From: Carettochelys insculpta
Taxonomy: Eukaryota; Chordata; Testudines; Carettochelyidae
Length of the DNA: 64,000 bases
Reading direction: 5' to 3'
NCBI RefSeq assembly: GCF_033958435.1
Contig: NC_134138.1
Location: 22,017,098-22,081,097, forward strand
Shown here: positions 49,760 to 60,478 of the stretch, one piece after another
Layout of the letters: every line of letters begins with the position of its first letter
Position numbering within the stretch: the first letter of the stretch is position 1
Notes under the pieces: generated by a model
Seen by the model: the letters and a program-made list of their open reading frames with translations, nothing else
Database searches by the model: none
What the model was told of the DNA's origin: nothing
Position numbers and translations under genes: made by a program

Positions 49760-50886
49760 GCCTCTTACAAAGGTGATAGCAGATCTAGGATATATTTGCA
49801 TATTGGGATGCAGACTGGCTAACCTAGTGAGGAGGGCTTTAAACTAGATTTGATGATGACAGGTGATAGAAAGCCCTCAGGTAAGTAAAAAAACAAACAA
49901 ACAAATCTTAAATACCTGGGGAAAGGGTCAAAATCAGGGGGAGCATGGGCCATTATAGCAGGGAAAAGGCAAAGAAAAGGGAATGGGAGTGGGCAGGGCA
50001 TTAAACCAGGACCTTAGATATTGGTCTACTAATGTGAGAATTATGGGGAATAAACAGGAAGAACTAGAAATGGTAGTCCATAAACACAACTTGGCAATAG
50101 CTAATATCACAGAGACATGGTGGAATAATACACATGACTGGAAAATTAGGGCAGAAGGGAACAGCTTGCTCAAGAAGGACAGGCAGGGGAAAAAAGGGAG
50201 GTGGTGTATTAAAAAATAAAAAAAGTAATTGGAGATACACATCTCCTAGAACTGGAAGAGATCTTGGGAAATCATCTAGTTCAGTCCCCTGCCCTCTTGG
50301 CAGGACCAAGCACCACCACTGACATCTATTTGCCCCAGTCCTGAAAGGGTCTTCTTAACGATAGAGCTCAGAATCCTGGGTTCAGCAGGCCAATGCTCAA
50401 AACCCTGAGCTATCCCTCCCCCCATGGCATTAGAGCCATTTTATTTTTTATTTTATAAGATGGAAGAACTCAGTAGGGGAGAGGATGTTCAACATTTGAT
50501 TTTGACCATTACAGAATAACTGGTTGACAATTTGAATGTGGAAAGCAGTTTGACTGAAAATGATCGTGAAATGATTGCATGCCTGTTTCCAAGAAATGGT
50601 AGGAGGGAAAACAACTGAACAAAGAACATAGATTGCAAGACAACAAATTTTAGCAAACTCAGTGAGGTGGTAAGATCCCATGGAAAGCAAGTCTAAGGGG
50701 AAAACACTTCAAGAGAGTTCACAGTTTTCCCAGGGGACATAATTAAGGGCACAAAAGCAAACTATCCCACTGTATAGAAAAGATAGGAACGGTTGCAAAA
50801 GACAATGATGGTTTAACTAGAAGATTTTCAATGATCTGAAATTCAAAAAAGAATCTTACAAAAAGGAAACTAGGTAAAACTACAAA
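49760..50886 (+). pseudogene. CR1 LINE ORF2, 5' part (endonuclease/linker), interrupted
   Basis: 'gctaacctagtgaggagggc' and 'tttaaactag' are the CR1 region before ORF2. The endonuclease start follows ('ctaatatcacagagacatgg', 'cagcttgctcaagaaggaca'). After an inserted SINE the linker continues ('acacttcaagagagttcaca', 'acaaaaaggaaactagg'). The copy breaks at ctacaaa (50,880-50,886), where LINE-B is inserted, and resumes at 53,893. Much of the endonuclease is deleted or diverged. Confidence 0.85.
50232..50423 (-). mobile_element. tRNA-derived SINE with CR1-like tail, antisense, inside CR1
   Basis: On the + strand the CR1-like tail ('tctcctagaactggaagaga', 'ttcagtcccctgccctc') comes first. The linker with 'ttaacgatagagctc' and the reversed tRNA head ('gggttcagcaggccaatgct', 'ctgagctatccctcccccc') follow. 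Same family as 31,415 and 57,606. Confidence 0.88.
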
Positions 50887-51196
50887 GTTAGTTAGGTAAA
50901 GCCTATTATGCCCACTGGTGTGTAGTGCAGCAACAAAGGTCCACCACTTCTGTCTGTCTTTGGTCATTTTCTCCAGTGTGTCACAGTTCTGTTCATTCTT
51001 TTTATGTCTGCCTCAACAGTACACCACCATGTTGTCTTGGACCTCCCACATTTCCATCATCCTTCAGGTGTCCACTGAAGTGTTATCTTTATAATGGCAT
51101 CTGCCTCCCTTCTCATCATGTGTCCTTTCACTCACCAGCGTCTTCTCATGATGATAGCGGTCATATCCTCCTGGTGGCATTGCAGGAGCACACCGT

Positions 51197-51907
51197 AGCT
51201 GTGTCTACACGTGCACGCTACTTCGAAGTAGCGGCACTAACATCGAAATAGCGCCCGTCGCGGCTACACGCGTCGGGCGCTATTTCGAAGTTAACTTCGA
51301 CGTTAGGCGGCGAGACGTCGAAGTCGCTAACCTCATGAGGGGATCAGAATAGCGCCCTACTTCGACGTTCAACATCGAAGTAGGGACCGTGTAGACGATC
51401 CGCGTCCCGCAACGTCGAAATTGTGGGGTCCTCCATGGCGGCCATCAGCTGGGGGGTTGAGAGACGCTGTCTCTCCAGCCCGTGCGGGGCTCTATGGTCA
51501 CCGTGTGCAGCAGCCCTTAGCCCAGGGCTTCTGGCTGCTGCTGCTGCAGCGGGGGATTCATGCTGCATGCACAGGGTCTGCAACTCGTTGTCGGCTCTGT
51601 GGATCTTGTGCTGTTTAGTGCAAGTGTGTCTGGGAGGGGCCCTTTAAGGGAGCAGCTGGCTGTTGAGTCCGCCCTGTGACCCTGTCTGCAGCTGTGCCTG
51701 GCACCCTTATTTCGATGTGTGCTACTGTGGCGTGTAGACGTTCCCTCGCTGCGCCTATTTCGATGTGGTGCTGCGCAACGTCGATGTTGAACATCGACGT
51801 TGCCAGCCCTGGAGGATGTGTAGACGTTATTCATCGAAATAGCCTATTTCGATGTCGCCACATCGAAATAGGCTACTTCGATGTAGGCTTCACGTGTAGA
51901 CGTAGCC
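51197..51907 (-). mobile_element. 711-bp CpG-rich palindromic MITE, copy 1, in LINE-B
   Basis: Terminal inverted repeats agctgtgtctacacgtg and cacgtgtagacgtagcc, with an exact 3-bp duplication cgt (51,194-51,196 and 51,908-51,910). The sub-terminal regions are arrays of ttcgaagt and atcgaaatag palindromes. The middle is non-palindromic and collinear, in opposite orientation, with the copies at 55,041, 58,518 and 60,479 (for example the reverse of 'cccagaagccctgggc'). Deleting it joins the LINE-B frame seamlessly as TISSHGVLLQCHQED. GGC-type ends and 3-bp duplications suggest the PIF/Harbinger superfamily. No transposase is encoded. Confidence 0.93.
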
Positions 51908-52730
51908 CGTGACTGGAGATTGTCTTTGGCCAAAAGATGCAAAGTATCTTGTGAAGGCTAGTGGTGTCAAAGAATGAGAGCTTGGCAAGGTCACATTCTG
52001 TCATCTGTCAGCACTCTGAGCTGTACAGTACGGTTGATATGACATAGCTCTGGTACAGCTTAAGCTTGGTGTGGACAGCATACTGTGTAGATCTCCATAC
52101 ATTATTCAGACTTCTGAGGACATTTCTCGCCTTGCTTAGTCTGCTCTGGATGTCGTTTTTGGTGCCTGCATCATAACAGATGCTGGTGCCTAAATATGTA
52201 AAGCTGGCTGTGCTGGGTAAGTTTGCATCATTTGTCTTAATTGGTGCTGGTGAATCTATGTTGAGAGTCATAATCTCTGGGTTGTTTTGGTTAACTCTTA
52301 GTCCAACAAGGAGTCCAACGGTATATAGGCATTGTGTCTTTTCTTGCATGTGTTGATGGGTATGGGAAAGCAACGCAAGTTCGTCAGCAAAGTCAAGGTT
52401 TTCCAATGTGGAAAAGGGTGTCTATCTGATACCCCTTTGATGCATCTGCTGTTGTTCTCGGCATCACTCAGTCGATCACTATGCCAGTCAATCACCATGT
52501 TGAAGAGTAGTGCAGACATGACACATTCCTGTTAGACCCCAGTCTTGCCTTTGAAAGACAGATCACAGTATCCCACACTGCATGTGAAGTTGGTGTAAAA
52601 ACTCTTAATGAGCTGGATCACTTGTAGAGGGATTCTGTAGGTTCTCAGAAGGTGCCAAAGGCTTTCTCTGTGTATGCTGTCAAAAGCCTTCTCAAAGTTT
52701 ACAAAGTTATGTACAACTGTATCTGCCACT

Positions 52731-53030
52731 GTGACAGAGAGATAGCCATGTTATTCTGTATTCTATCAAAAAATCAGTCATGTAGCACTTTAAAGACTAA
52801 CAAATTAATTTATTAAGTGATGAGCTTTCATGGGACAGACCCGCTTCTTCATATCATAGCATTACCAGAACAGACTCAATATATAAAGCATAGACGTCCA
52901 AAAATTGTTATCAAGTTTAACAAATCAGAAAATGTGTTATCAAGGTTGGCAAATCAGAAGAGCACAGGGATGAGGGGGTGTGGGGTGGAGAAGTTAAGAG
53001 TTAGATAAAACGTTAAAGTATGTCAGGTAA
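52731..53030 (+). mobile_element. Longest copy of the fold-back retroelement family (not folded back)
   Basis: Inserted in LINE-B between imperfect duplications (ctgtatctgc about 52,720 and ctgtctgc about 53,032). It has the head 'gagatagccatgttattctg', a single arm ('catgtagcactttaaagact', 'gatgagctttcatgggacag'), the loop side 'cccgcttcttcatatcatag' and then a unique body absent from the folded copies ('cagaacagactcaatatata', 'caaatcagaagagcacag'). It therefore shows what the family looks like without inversion. Possibly a SINE or the end of a larger retroelement. Confidence 0.75.
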
Positions 53031-53892
53031 TTGCTGTCTGCTATTCTGTGCACTGCTCTGTGATGTGTCTCAGGGTGAAAATCTGGTCTATACATTCCCT
53101 TCCCTTTCAAAATCTGGCTTGTTCATCTCTCAGAGACTTGCCAACAGCATCTGAGGTCTGCTGGATGATGACCTGGGCTAGGATCTTGCTGCGTGCGGAT
53201 AGAAGGGTGATCCCACGCCAGTTGTTGCAGTCACTGAATGCTCCTTTCTTGGGAATCTTGATGATGACTCCTTTGGTCCAGTCCTTGGGTATCTCTTGTC
53301 CTTCCCAAATTGCTGTAAATAATGGGTGGAGAATGGTGGCTGCAAGTTCTTGATCTGCTTTAAACAACTCCACATTCAGTGTGTCAAACCCTGGAGCTTT
53401 GCTGATTTTCAGGGATTTGATGACTGCACTGATTTCCTCTCTCTCTGGTGGATCAGTGTCACTATCAAGGTCCTCCTCAGCTTCCTGGCTGTCCGCTTCT
53501 TCTTCAGGTGGTGGTCTATTCAGAACTTCTATGAAATGTTCTGTCCAGTGCACTTCTTGCTCTTTCTCTGTTGTAAATAACTGCCCTTGTTTGTCCTTGA
53601 TGGGGGCACTTGTCCTCCCATGATACTTGCCACAAACAAGCTTGGTTATTCTATACCTGTTCCTTGTGCTCCCTTCAATTAGCTGTGTCTTCAGCTTTTG
53701 TTGCAAGGTCCTCCATGAAAGCTTGTTTGTCTGCCCTCACTAGCTTCTTCACTTTTTGATTTGCCTCTCTGTAATTCTGCTTGTACCTTTCTTGCATTCT
53801 GGCTGATTTAGCATCTACCAGTCTCTTCTTTATGTCCTCTCTCTTTTTGATGGCTTTCCATGTATCAAACTTGATCCACTCCTTCCTTCAAT

Positions 53893-54492
53893 CTACAAAA
53901 GCTGAATATAAATAACACAAGTATATATAAAGAAAATTAGAAGAGGCAAGGCAAAAATGAGATTAAACTAGATAGAGACAAAACAGGCAACAAGAAAATG
54001 TTCTACAAATACATTAGAAGCAAGAGGAATACCAAAGACAAGGTAGGGCCAATGCTCAGTGGCATGGAGAATAACAGAAAATGTGAAAATGGCAGAAAGG
54101 TTAAATGACATTTTTGTTTCCATTTTCAACAAAATACAACATTTACAAAATCCATTTTCAACAAAAAAGTGTTGGAAACAATTACATCTAATTTAATGAA
54201 AGCCTGGAAAAATGAGATAGGATAAGAGTCTGAAATAGGGACAGAACAAGTTAAAAATCCCCCGTTTGGCATTTTCATGTCACCAGCACCTGATGAAATA
54301 CTTCCTAGAATGCTCAAATTGCTGACGGAGGAGATATATGATCCATAATTGATTATTTCTGAAAACTCCTGGAAGAGATGGGAGAAATTCCAGAAGACTG
54401 GAAAAGGGCAAATACAGTGTTAATCTTTGAAAAGGGGAATAAGAACAACTCAGGAATCACAGACAAATCACCTTAATTTCAGTCCTCAGCAT
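53893..54492 (+). pseudogene. CR1 LINE ORF2, continuation after LINE-B
   Basis: Picks up where 50,886 stops. 'gaaaatgttctacaaataca' and 'ttagaagcaagaggaatacc' are followed by [14 protein letters not shown], then TSPAPDEILPRMLKLLTEEI and DWKRANTV-type RT finger sequence ('agaagactggaaaagggcaa'). It breaks off at the MITE start at 54,493. Frameshifts and stops are present. Confidence 0.85.
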
Positions 54493-54690
54493 GGCTTCAT
54501 CTACACTGCCCCTCCTTTTTGGAAGGGGCATGTAAGTGTGGTGGATTGAAAGTGTTTCATTTGCATAATAATGGCCACTCACCATGTCAAAAGTGCTGAT
54601 TTCAAAATGCAAACTAGCCATGTAGATGAGGTTCCTTCAAAAGGAAGCCCTGCTTTCAAAAGCACCCTTCTACCACTCAAGATGCCTGCT
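54493..54690. mobile_element. MITE fragment of the GTCTACAC type
   Basis: Starts ggcttcatctacactg. The interior has 'ttcaaaatgcaaactagcc', catgtagatgagg and 'ttcaaaaggaagccctg'. The 3' terminus was not found. It truncates the CR1 copy. Confidence 0.55.
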
Positions 54691-55040
54691 GGAAATATCG
54701 GAGATTGAATAGGTGGAGGGATTGGGCCCAAGCTATGAGGCTGCCTAGCTTGTGAAAGAGATTATTAGAACAACTGTAAGAAAAACTAGAGTAAGAATTT
54801 GCATGTAACAAGTTTCTTAATGTATTAGACTTAGCTGGCATATATTGTTTATTTTGGCTTAATAATTTACTTTGATCTAACTTCTTTCACTTGCAATCAC
54901 TTAATCCTACTTTTTACATATAATAAAAAAAGTGTAAATAATTATAACTGGGGGGCTGGGTGGGGTTGGGTGGGGGAGGGACCACCACTGTGCATATTTC
55001 TCTTTCACTGATAAAGGGGGAACACTTATAAGCCTTCTCT
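54691..55040. other. Unassigned, contains a G-rich tract
   Basis: No exon recognised. A strong G-tract cluster lies at 54,950-54,980. Confidence 0.45.
54950..54980 (+). other. Potential G-quadruplex
   Basis: Six runs of three or more G are separated by one- or two-base loops (CT, T, TT, T, A), which fits the standard four-run G-quadruplex pattern with room to spare. The flanks are AT-rich. Confidence 0.7.
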
Positions 55041-55751
55041 GGCTATGTCTACACGTGAAGCCTACTTTGAAGTAGCTTTTTTCGATGTAGCGACATCAAA
55101 ATAGCCTATTTCGATGAATAACATCTACACGTCCTCCAGGGCTGGCAACGTCGACATTCAACTTCGACGTTGCGCAGCACCACATCGAAATAGGCGCAGC
55201 AAGGGAACGTCTACACGCCAAAGTAGCACACATCGAAATAAGGGTGCCAGGCACAGCTGCAGACAGGGTCACAGGGTGGACTCAACAGCAAGCCGCTCCC
55301 TTAAAGGGCCCCTCCCAGACACAGTTGCACTAAACAACACAAGATCCACAGAGCCGACAACTGGTTGCAGACCCTGTGCATGCAGCATGGATCCCCAGCT
55401 GCGGCAGCAGCAGCCAGAAGCCCTGGGCTAAGGGCTGCTGCACGAGATGACCATAGAGCCCTGCAGGGGCTGGAGAGAGAGCGTCTCTCAACCCCTCAGC
55501 TGATGGCCGCCATGGCGGACCCCGCAATTTCGATGTTGCGGGACGCGCAACGACTACACGGTCCCTACTTTGACATTCAACGTCGAAGTAGGGCGCTATT
55601 CCCATCCCCTCATGGGGTTAGCGGCTTCGACGTCTCGCCGCCTAACGTCAATGTTAACTTCGAAATAGCGCCCGACACGTGTAGCCGTGACGGGCGCTAT
55701 TTTGAAGTTAGTGCTGCTACTTCGAAGTAGCATGCACGTGTAGACACGACT
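55041..55751 (+). mobile_element. 711-bp CpG-rich palindromic MITE, copy 2
   Basis: Ends ggctatgtctacacgtg and cacgtgtagacacgact, with the exact duplication tct (55,038-55,040 and 55,752-55,754). Same length and internal layout as copy 1 but in the opposite orientation. Long open frames (55,114-55,431 and 55,365-55,730) recur in the other copies because the copies are similar. They have no recognised domain. Confidence 0.93.
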
Positions 55752-56280
55752 TCTGTGTAAAACTTCATACATAGTAAGATGCATTTATGTAGGGTTTAGG
55801 TCTCCTCTGGGGCTATGTTCCTGGGTACTGTCAATGGTATTATAGCTGAGCCTGAGCTGGTTCATTGTATTGCTCTGTTGGGGGCTTGTTAACTTCACTT
55901 TGTGCCTTGGCTGCGGGAAACCAGTGTTTCTGGCCCAGGAGGATAGGGTGGTGGAACACCCCAGGGTGCAGGTAGTGTGCTTAGTGGTATGACCAGGACA
56001 CTGGGTGACAGACCCAAGGGGATCCCTGTGATCAAACCCATTCAAATGCTTGAAGATTCAAAACTTAATAAAAATCTGTATGGTAATGGCCTTTGAAGCT
56101 AGTTTGGGTTTACACCAGACAGAGAAACTTTGACTTCCCTGGTATGCAGAGCATACCTTTAATTTTCACAGAAGTACTAAACAGTCTCAAGTGGCAGAAC
56201 TGCTTCCCTATATCTCTATATGAGGCAGTGCTGAGATCTAATGACATACCTTTGAAATTCTTTCAGTGCCACAACACAAA
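55752..56280. other. Unassigned, no gene seen
   Basis: About 530 bases between two MITEs, with no repeat recognised. Confidence 0.4.
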
Positions 56281-56718
56281 GGCTGTGTCTGCACTAGGAA
56301 GTTCTTTTGAAATATTTTTCTAAAGAAGGGGCTTTTTCGAAATATCCCGTGGAGTGTCTACAAAGAAAAAATATTCTTTCAAAATTAAATCGAAAGAACA
56401 TGGCGCTCCTATCAAAAGCACTCTTCCACTCCCATTTCAGGAAGAGCACCTTCTTCTGAAAGCTTCTTTCCACAGAAAATGTGTGCAGACATGCCATGGG
56501 CCTCCTTTTTTTTTTTTTTTTTTTCAAAAGGGCTGTCCTCATGGTGCCTTATTTTTTGATCCGTGGCCCATTCTTTTGAAAGAGTGGGTGGCTGTGTGGA
56601 CATTCTCTTTCAAGAGAGCAGATCCAAAGTGTGGATGCACTCTTTTGAAAGAAGTTCTTTCAGAAGCTATCTTCTGGAAGGCCTTCGTTTGAAAGATTGC
56701 TGTAGTGTAGACATAGAC
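56281..56718. mobile_element. CTTTTGAAA-type MITE, 438 bp
   Basis: Ends ggctgtgtctgcac and gtgtagacatagac, with the flanking triplet aaa on both sides (56,278-56,280 and 56,719-56,721). The duplication is weak evidence because the flank is A-rich. The interior is dense in tcttttgaaa and tttcaaaag motifs. A 19-base T-run (56,506-56,524) lies in the middle. Confidence 0.82.
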
Positions 56719-57605
56719 AAATAGTCTCAAGAGTTTCACTAATGTACTGATTGTATTGTCCCTTCTGCAGTGCTTTAGTCCAGAAGACTTAAAAATGTCT
56801 TATTAGTAGCTTAATTAAATCGGCATGTCTTGAAAATCACAACTTGCTAATGGGGCTACTTCCATCTATTAACAATAAAATGAGAGGTAACTTGTAGTTA
56901 GCTATTTCCTGCTGTTGTTTTGTGCTGAAGCCAAATCTATGCTGTCTCTAATTGCTCTTTCAGAGATCTAGATAACAAAGAATTGTTTGAACAGGGTGGT
57001 TGAAGCATGAGGATGTGGAGAATGCCAGGAAAGGAATATTGTGCACTTTCATTTGGTGGGAAAGTATTTGTTCTTGGAAGTATGGATGAGAGAAATGCTG
57101 GGAGTTTGGAAGTTCTGTTTGAATAAGCATCTGAAAAGTTAGATCATTATCTTAGTGGTGAAACACACTACTTGGATACTTAGAGAGATCAAATGTCCCC
57201 ATAATTCTTCTCTCGCTTTCTTGTTTGAATATTACAGCAAGAGTACCCTCCAAAAACCTGCAGGTGTTTAGGTTCTTCTACTAGTCTAGCTGAAATCAGA
57301 AAATAAAGAGCTGAATAGAAACATGTTTGTTACATAATGCTTAACCAAACTTTTAAGAGTGCCAGAATGTGTACAGATGTGGCATGACTCTTTGACCAAA
57401 TACTCCAAGCTCTTGGGAAAAAAAACAAATAAAAAACCAACCTTTTATGGTGTTTAATGACAATAACTGATCTGCACTTAATTTTTACATGTCACCTGCA
57501 AGTTTGAAACTTCTGCAGCACAATGTCTGTGAGCACCACATTTGAAAGTGGGCTTAATACTGACTCAGTCAAAGGGGAGAGTGCCTACTTAAGAGACTAC
57601 CATAC
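56719..57605. other. Unassigned, no gene seen
   Basis: About 0.9 kb of AT-rich sequence without recognised exon or repeat. Confidence 0.45.
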
Positions 57606-57787
57606 TTATCTCATAGAGCTGGAAGAGATCTTGCGAAGTCATTGAGTCCTTTTTCCTGCCCTCATAGCAGGACCTTCCACCACCCCAATAGATTTTTTTA
57701 TTACATCCATTCTCCCCAGGTCCCTAAAAGGGACTCTTAAGGATTGAGCTCATAGCTAGCCAATGCGCAAACCACTGAGTTATTACC
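57606..57787 (-). mobile_element. tRNA-derived SINE with CR1-like tail, antisense
   Basis: 'tatctcatagagctggaaga' and 'cattgagtcctttttcctgc' form the tail. 'ctcttaaggattgagctc', 'agctagccaatgcgcaaacc' and actgagttatta form the reversed tRNA head. Same family as 50,232, more diverged. Confidence 0.82.
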
Positions 57788-58088
57788 AAACCATGCATTT
57801 CAAGATGCCCTTTCTTATGCACCAATTCAGAAAGGTACGTGAGCACAGAGGTAATGTTAAGCCTGTGAGTAGCCTCACTGAACTTAGTGGATAACTAAGC
57901 GTGTGATTCTGTACCATGCTGATTTGGGACCTATATTCCTGTTGCTAAAGTTACAACTGGAAGGGGATTGTAATGATGAAAACAGACACAGGGAATGAAG
58001 ACACTTGGTCTGCATTATGATCACTTGGGAGTGAATGAAATAAGACCAATCGTGACTATCCTTGAGACATCTACACTCAGCCAGTTAT

Positions 58089-58286
58089 ATAGTAACATAG
58101 AGGAAGCTGTGCTAGTCTATACACTATCAAAACAAAAAGCAGTCAAGTAGCACTTTAAAGACTAGCAAAATGGTTTATTAGGCGAGCTTTCGTGGGAAAG
58201 ACCCACTTCTTCAGTGGGTCTGTCCCACGAAAGCTCGCCTAATAAACCATTTTGCTAGTCTTTAAAGTGCTACTTGACTGCTTTTT
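58089..58286 (+). mobile_element. Fold-back retroelement copy with perfect 64-bp arms
   Basis: Flanked by the exact 11-bp duplication cagccagttat (58,078-58,088 and 58,287-58,297). Head 58,089-58,133. The left arm 58,134-58,197 is the exact reverse complement of the right arm 58,223-58,286. The 25-base spacer carries a further inner inverted pair, agacccact/agtgggtct. The right arm ends in gcttttt. Only the head is single-copy. The transcript would form a hairpin of about 153 nt. Confidence 0.92.
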
Positions 58287-58517
58287 CAGCCAGTTATGTT
58301 TGTTTTAAAGCTTATGGATATCAAAATAGTTAATGCTGTGGCCTTTGGAAGTACCAAGCTTCGTAGATCAAACTTGCTTATTTCCTTCACAAAGCTTTTC
58401 AGTAGAAAAGCACCACTGAATTTTTGGTCTTTAACTGAAAAAAGTATTATGTAGCTTACAATCACAGGGTTTTTTTTCACACCTGTTTTGCCAAGGTAGA
58501 AACCACTAAGTAACCAG

Positions 58518-59239
58518 AGCTACGTCTACACATGTATGCTACATCAAAATAGCTTATTTTGATTTCACTACATCGAAATAAGCTATTTCGATGAATAGCG
58601 TTTACACGTCCTCCAGGGCTGGTGCCGTCGATGTTCAACGTCAACGTTGGGCAGCACCACATCGAAGTAGGCGCTGCAGGGGAGCGTCTATACGCCAAAG
58701 CAGCCCACATCGAAATAAGGGTGCCAGGAACAGCTGCAGACAGGGTCACAGGGCGGACTAGCACTTCCCAGGCAACAGCTAGCCGCTCCCTTAAAGGGCC
58801 CCTCCCAGACACAGTTGCACTAAACAGCACAAGATCCACAGAGCCGACAACTGGTTGCAGACCCTGTGCATGCAGCATGGATCCCCAGCTGCAGCAGCAG
58901 CAGCCAGAAGCCCTGGGCTAAAGGCTGCTGCACACGGTGACCATAGAGCCCCGCAGGGGCTGGAGAGAGCGTCTCTCAACCCCTCAGCTGATGGCCGCCA
59001 TGGCAGACCCCTCTGTTTCAATGTTGCGGGACGCGGATCGTCTACACGTGCCTTACTTCGACGTTGAACGTCGAAGTAGGACGCTATTCCCATCTCCTGT
59101 TGGGGATAGCGACTTCGACGGCTCACCACCTTATGTCGATTTCAACTTCGAAATAGCGCTCGCCACGTGTAGACGTGGCGGGCACTATTTCGAAGTTGGC
59201 GCAGCTACTTCAAAGTAGCCGGCGCATGTAGATGTGGCT
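58518..59239 (+). mobile_element. 722-bp CpG-rich palindromic MITE, copy 3
   Basis: Ends agctacgtctacacatg and catgtagatgtggct, with the exact duplication cag (58,515-58,517 and 59,240-59,242). About 11 bases longer than its sisters, apparently through an extra segment near 58,760 ('ctagcacttcccaggcaaca'). Several CpG sites seen in other copies read TpG or CpA here. Confidence 0.92.
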
Positions 59240-60478
59240 CAGATGGGACATTTCTGTCAGTACCAGTATCTGCATTTCTGGAGACTGAAGATTCATTATC
59301 TATCTGGGGAGCAGCAGGTGTCGTTCTTTAGCCAAGTTACAGAACAAGACTCCTTCATTCGTCTCTTGTGCAATTCACTGATTAGGTTATATATCCTTAA
59401 CAGGATTATGCAATGACCTGGGTGTGGTACCTTTAAGAGAAATGGTGTGGGGGGGAACAGGTGGGTTGTTATGATTGGTGTCTGAAGAAAAATATTTTCT
59501 TTCTTTCCGTGGTCACCAGCTAAGCTGTGGAATGAATAATACCATAACATACCAGTCAGAAAAATGAATGTGGGGGTATGAATGGCAGTGGGGGGACCAC
59601 AAACAAATCCCCCTATACAAAAAACAATGGGAACCTGTATTTCACGTATTTTTCCCTCTTTCCAGTCATGATGTTGACACTTTTGATTAAATCTTTGACT
59701 AACCCAAATCTGAACTCGCTTTCTCAGGGGCTGAACAAGGAAGCTCTTTTTTTCCTCTCTCTCAGCTGGCTGGTAACTTTATATGTCATTACAGTAACAT
59801 TTTTTTCAGCATGTGTAGTCATGCAACATTACTTGGAGCTTTTAATTCCAACTGGGAAAAATAGGTGCTGCTCAGTGTAAACCATGAAAGATAATGTTCC
59901 CTACATGCAGCACAGATTGATAACAAATGCTGATGATCCAAAAATGTCTCATCTCAGTTGTTTGTTTAACCCTATGCTGTTTTTGAGACCCTGGTGATCT
60001 TACTTTATAATTGGATATTTGCAAACGAACTGCCACAGTGTTGGAAAGAAATCAGAGGAAAGTGTCAGATTTGGGACCAAGTTCAGGTCCAGCCACGGGC
60101 CCTAACTTGGGAAGTGTGGAGGGGGTGCTCCTCTGAGGAAGATGTTGGGATCATGGAGCCATAAACAAGACACAATAAGGTGTGACTCTGCTTTCAGTTA
60201 CACCAATGTAAATCAAGGGCCAGTCAATGCAGTTTTACCATGTAGTCTCTGTGGAACCACTGCCCCTTCCCAACTGAGAGGCACTGACTGTGTTAGCTGT
60301 GCATAATTCTTGCTGAGCATGGCCACTACTGCCAGGAGACGGCATTCAGCCTTCTCCAGCTTTCAAGCATCAGACAAGCACAATCTGGAGCTAAAGCAAC
60401 TCTCAGGCCCTCAAGGCAGGAGAAGTGGAGAAGACACAGCTTTTCAACCAGGAATCTGGAGGCATTCTTATACTTTCT
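59240..60478. other. Unassigned, no gene seen
   Basis: About 1.2 kb between two MITE copies. The 100-codon frame at 59,578-59,880 is hydrophobic but without known motif, and it lies in AT-rich DNA. Confidence 0.4.

Larger units (their letters stand above)
50887..53892 (-). pseudogene. LINE-B: 5'-truncated non-LTR retrotransposon ORF2, twice interrupted
   Basis: Flanked by ctacaaa on both sides (50,880-50,886 and 53,893-53,899), within CR1 sequence. The minus strand encodes, in order, the pre-RT linker (about 53,880-53,560, KKREDIKKRLVDAKSARMQE), RT fingers (KAPGFDTLNVELFKA; DCNNWRGITLLSARSK), GRECIDQIFTLRHI at about 53,060-53,100, palm motif A as FVNFEKAFDS (about 52,690) and motif C as FADELALL (about 52,390). 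The thumb follows, with TFTYLGTSICYD and VLYSSEC, then the C-terminus TEGW/KCGRSKTTWWCTVEAD-type region to about 50,910. The catalytic Asp of motif A is Asn and the second Asp of motif C is Glu. Frameshifts are present, so it is inactive. It is interrupted by a MITE and a retroelement. The clade is not assigned. Confidence 0.9.
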
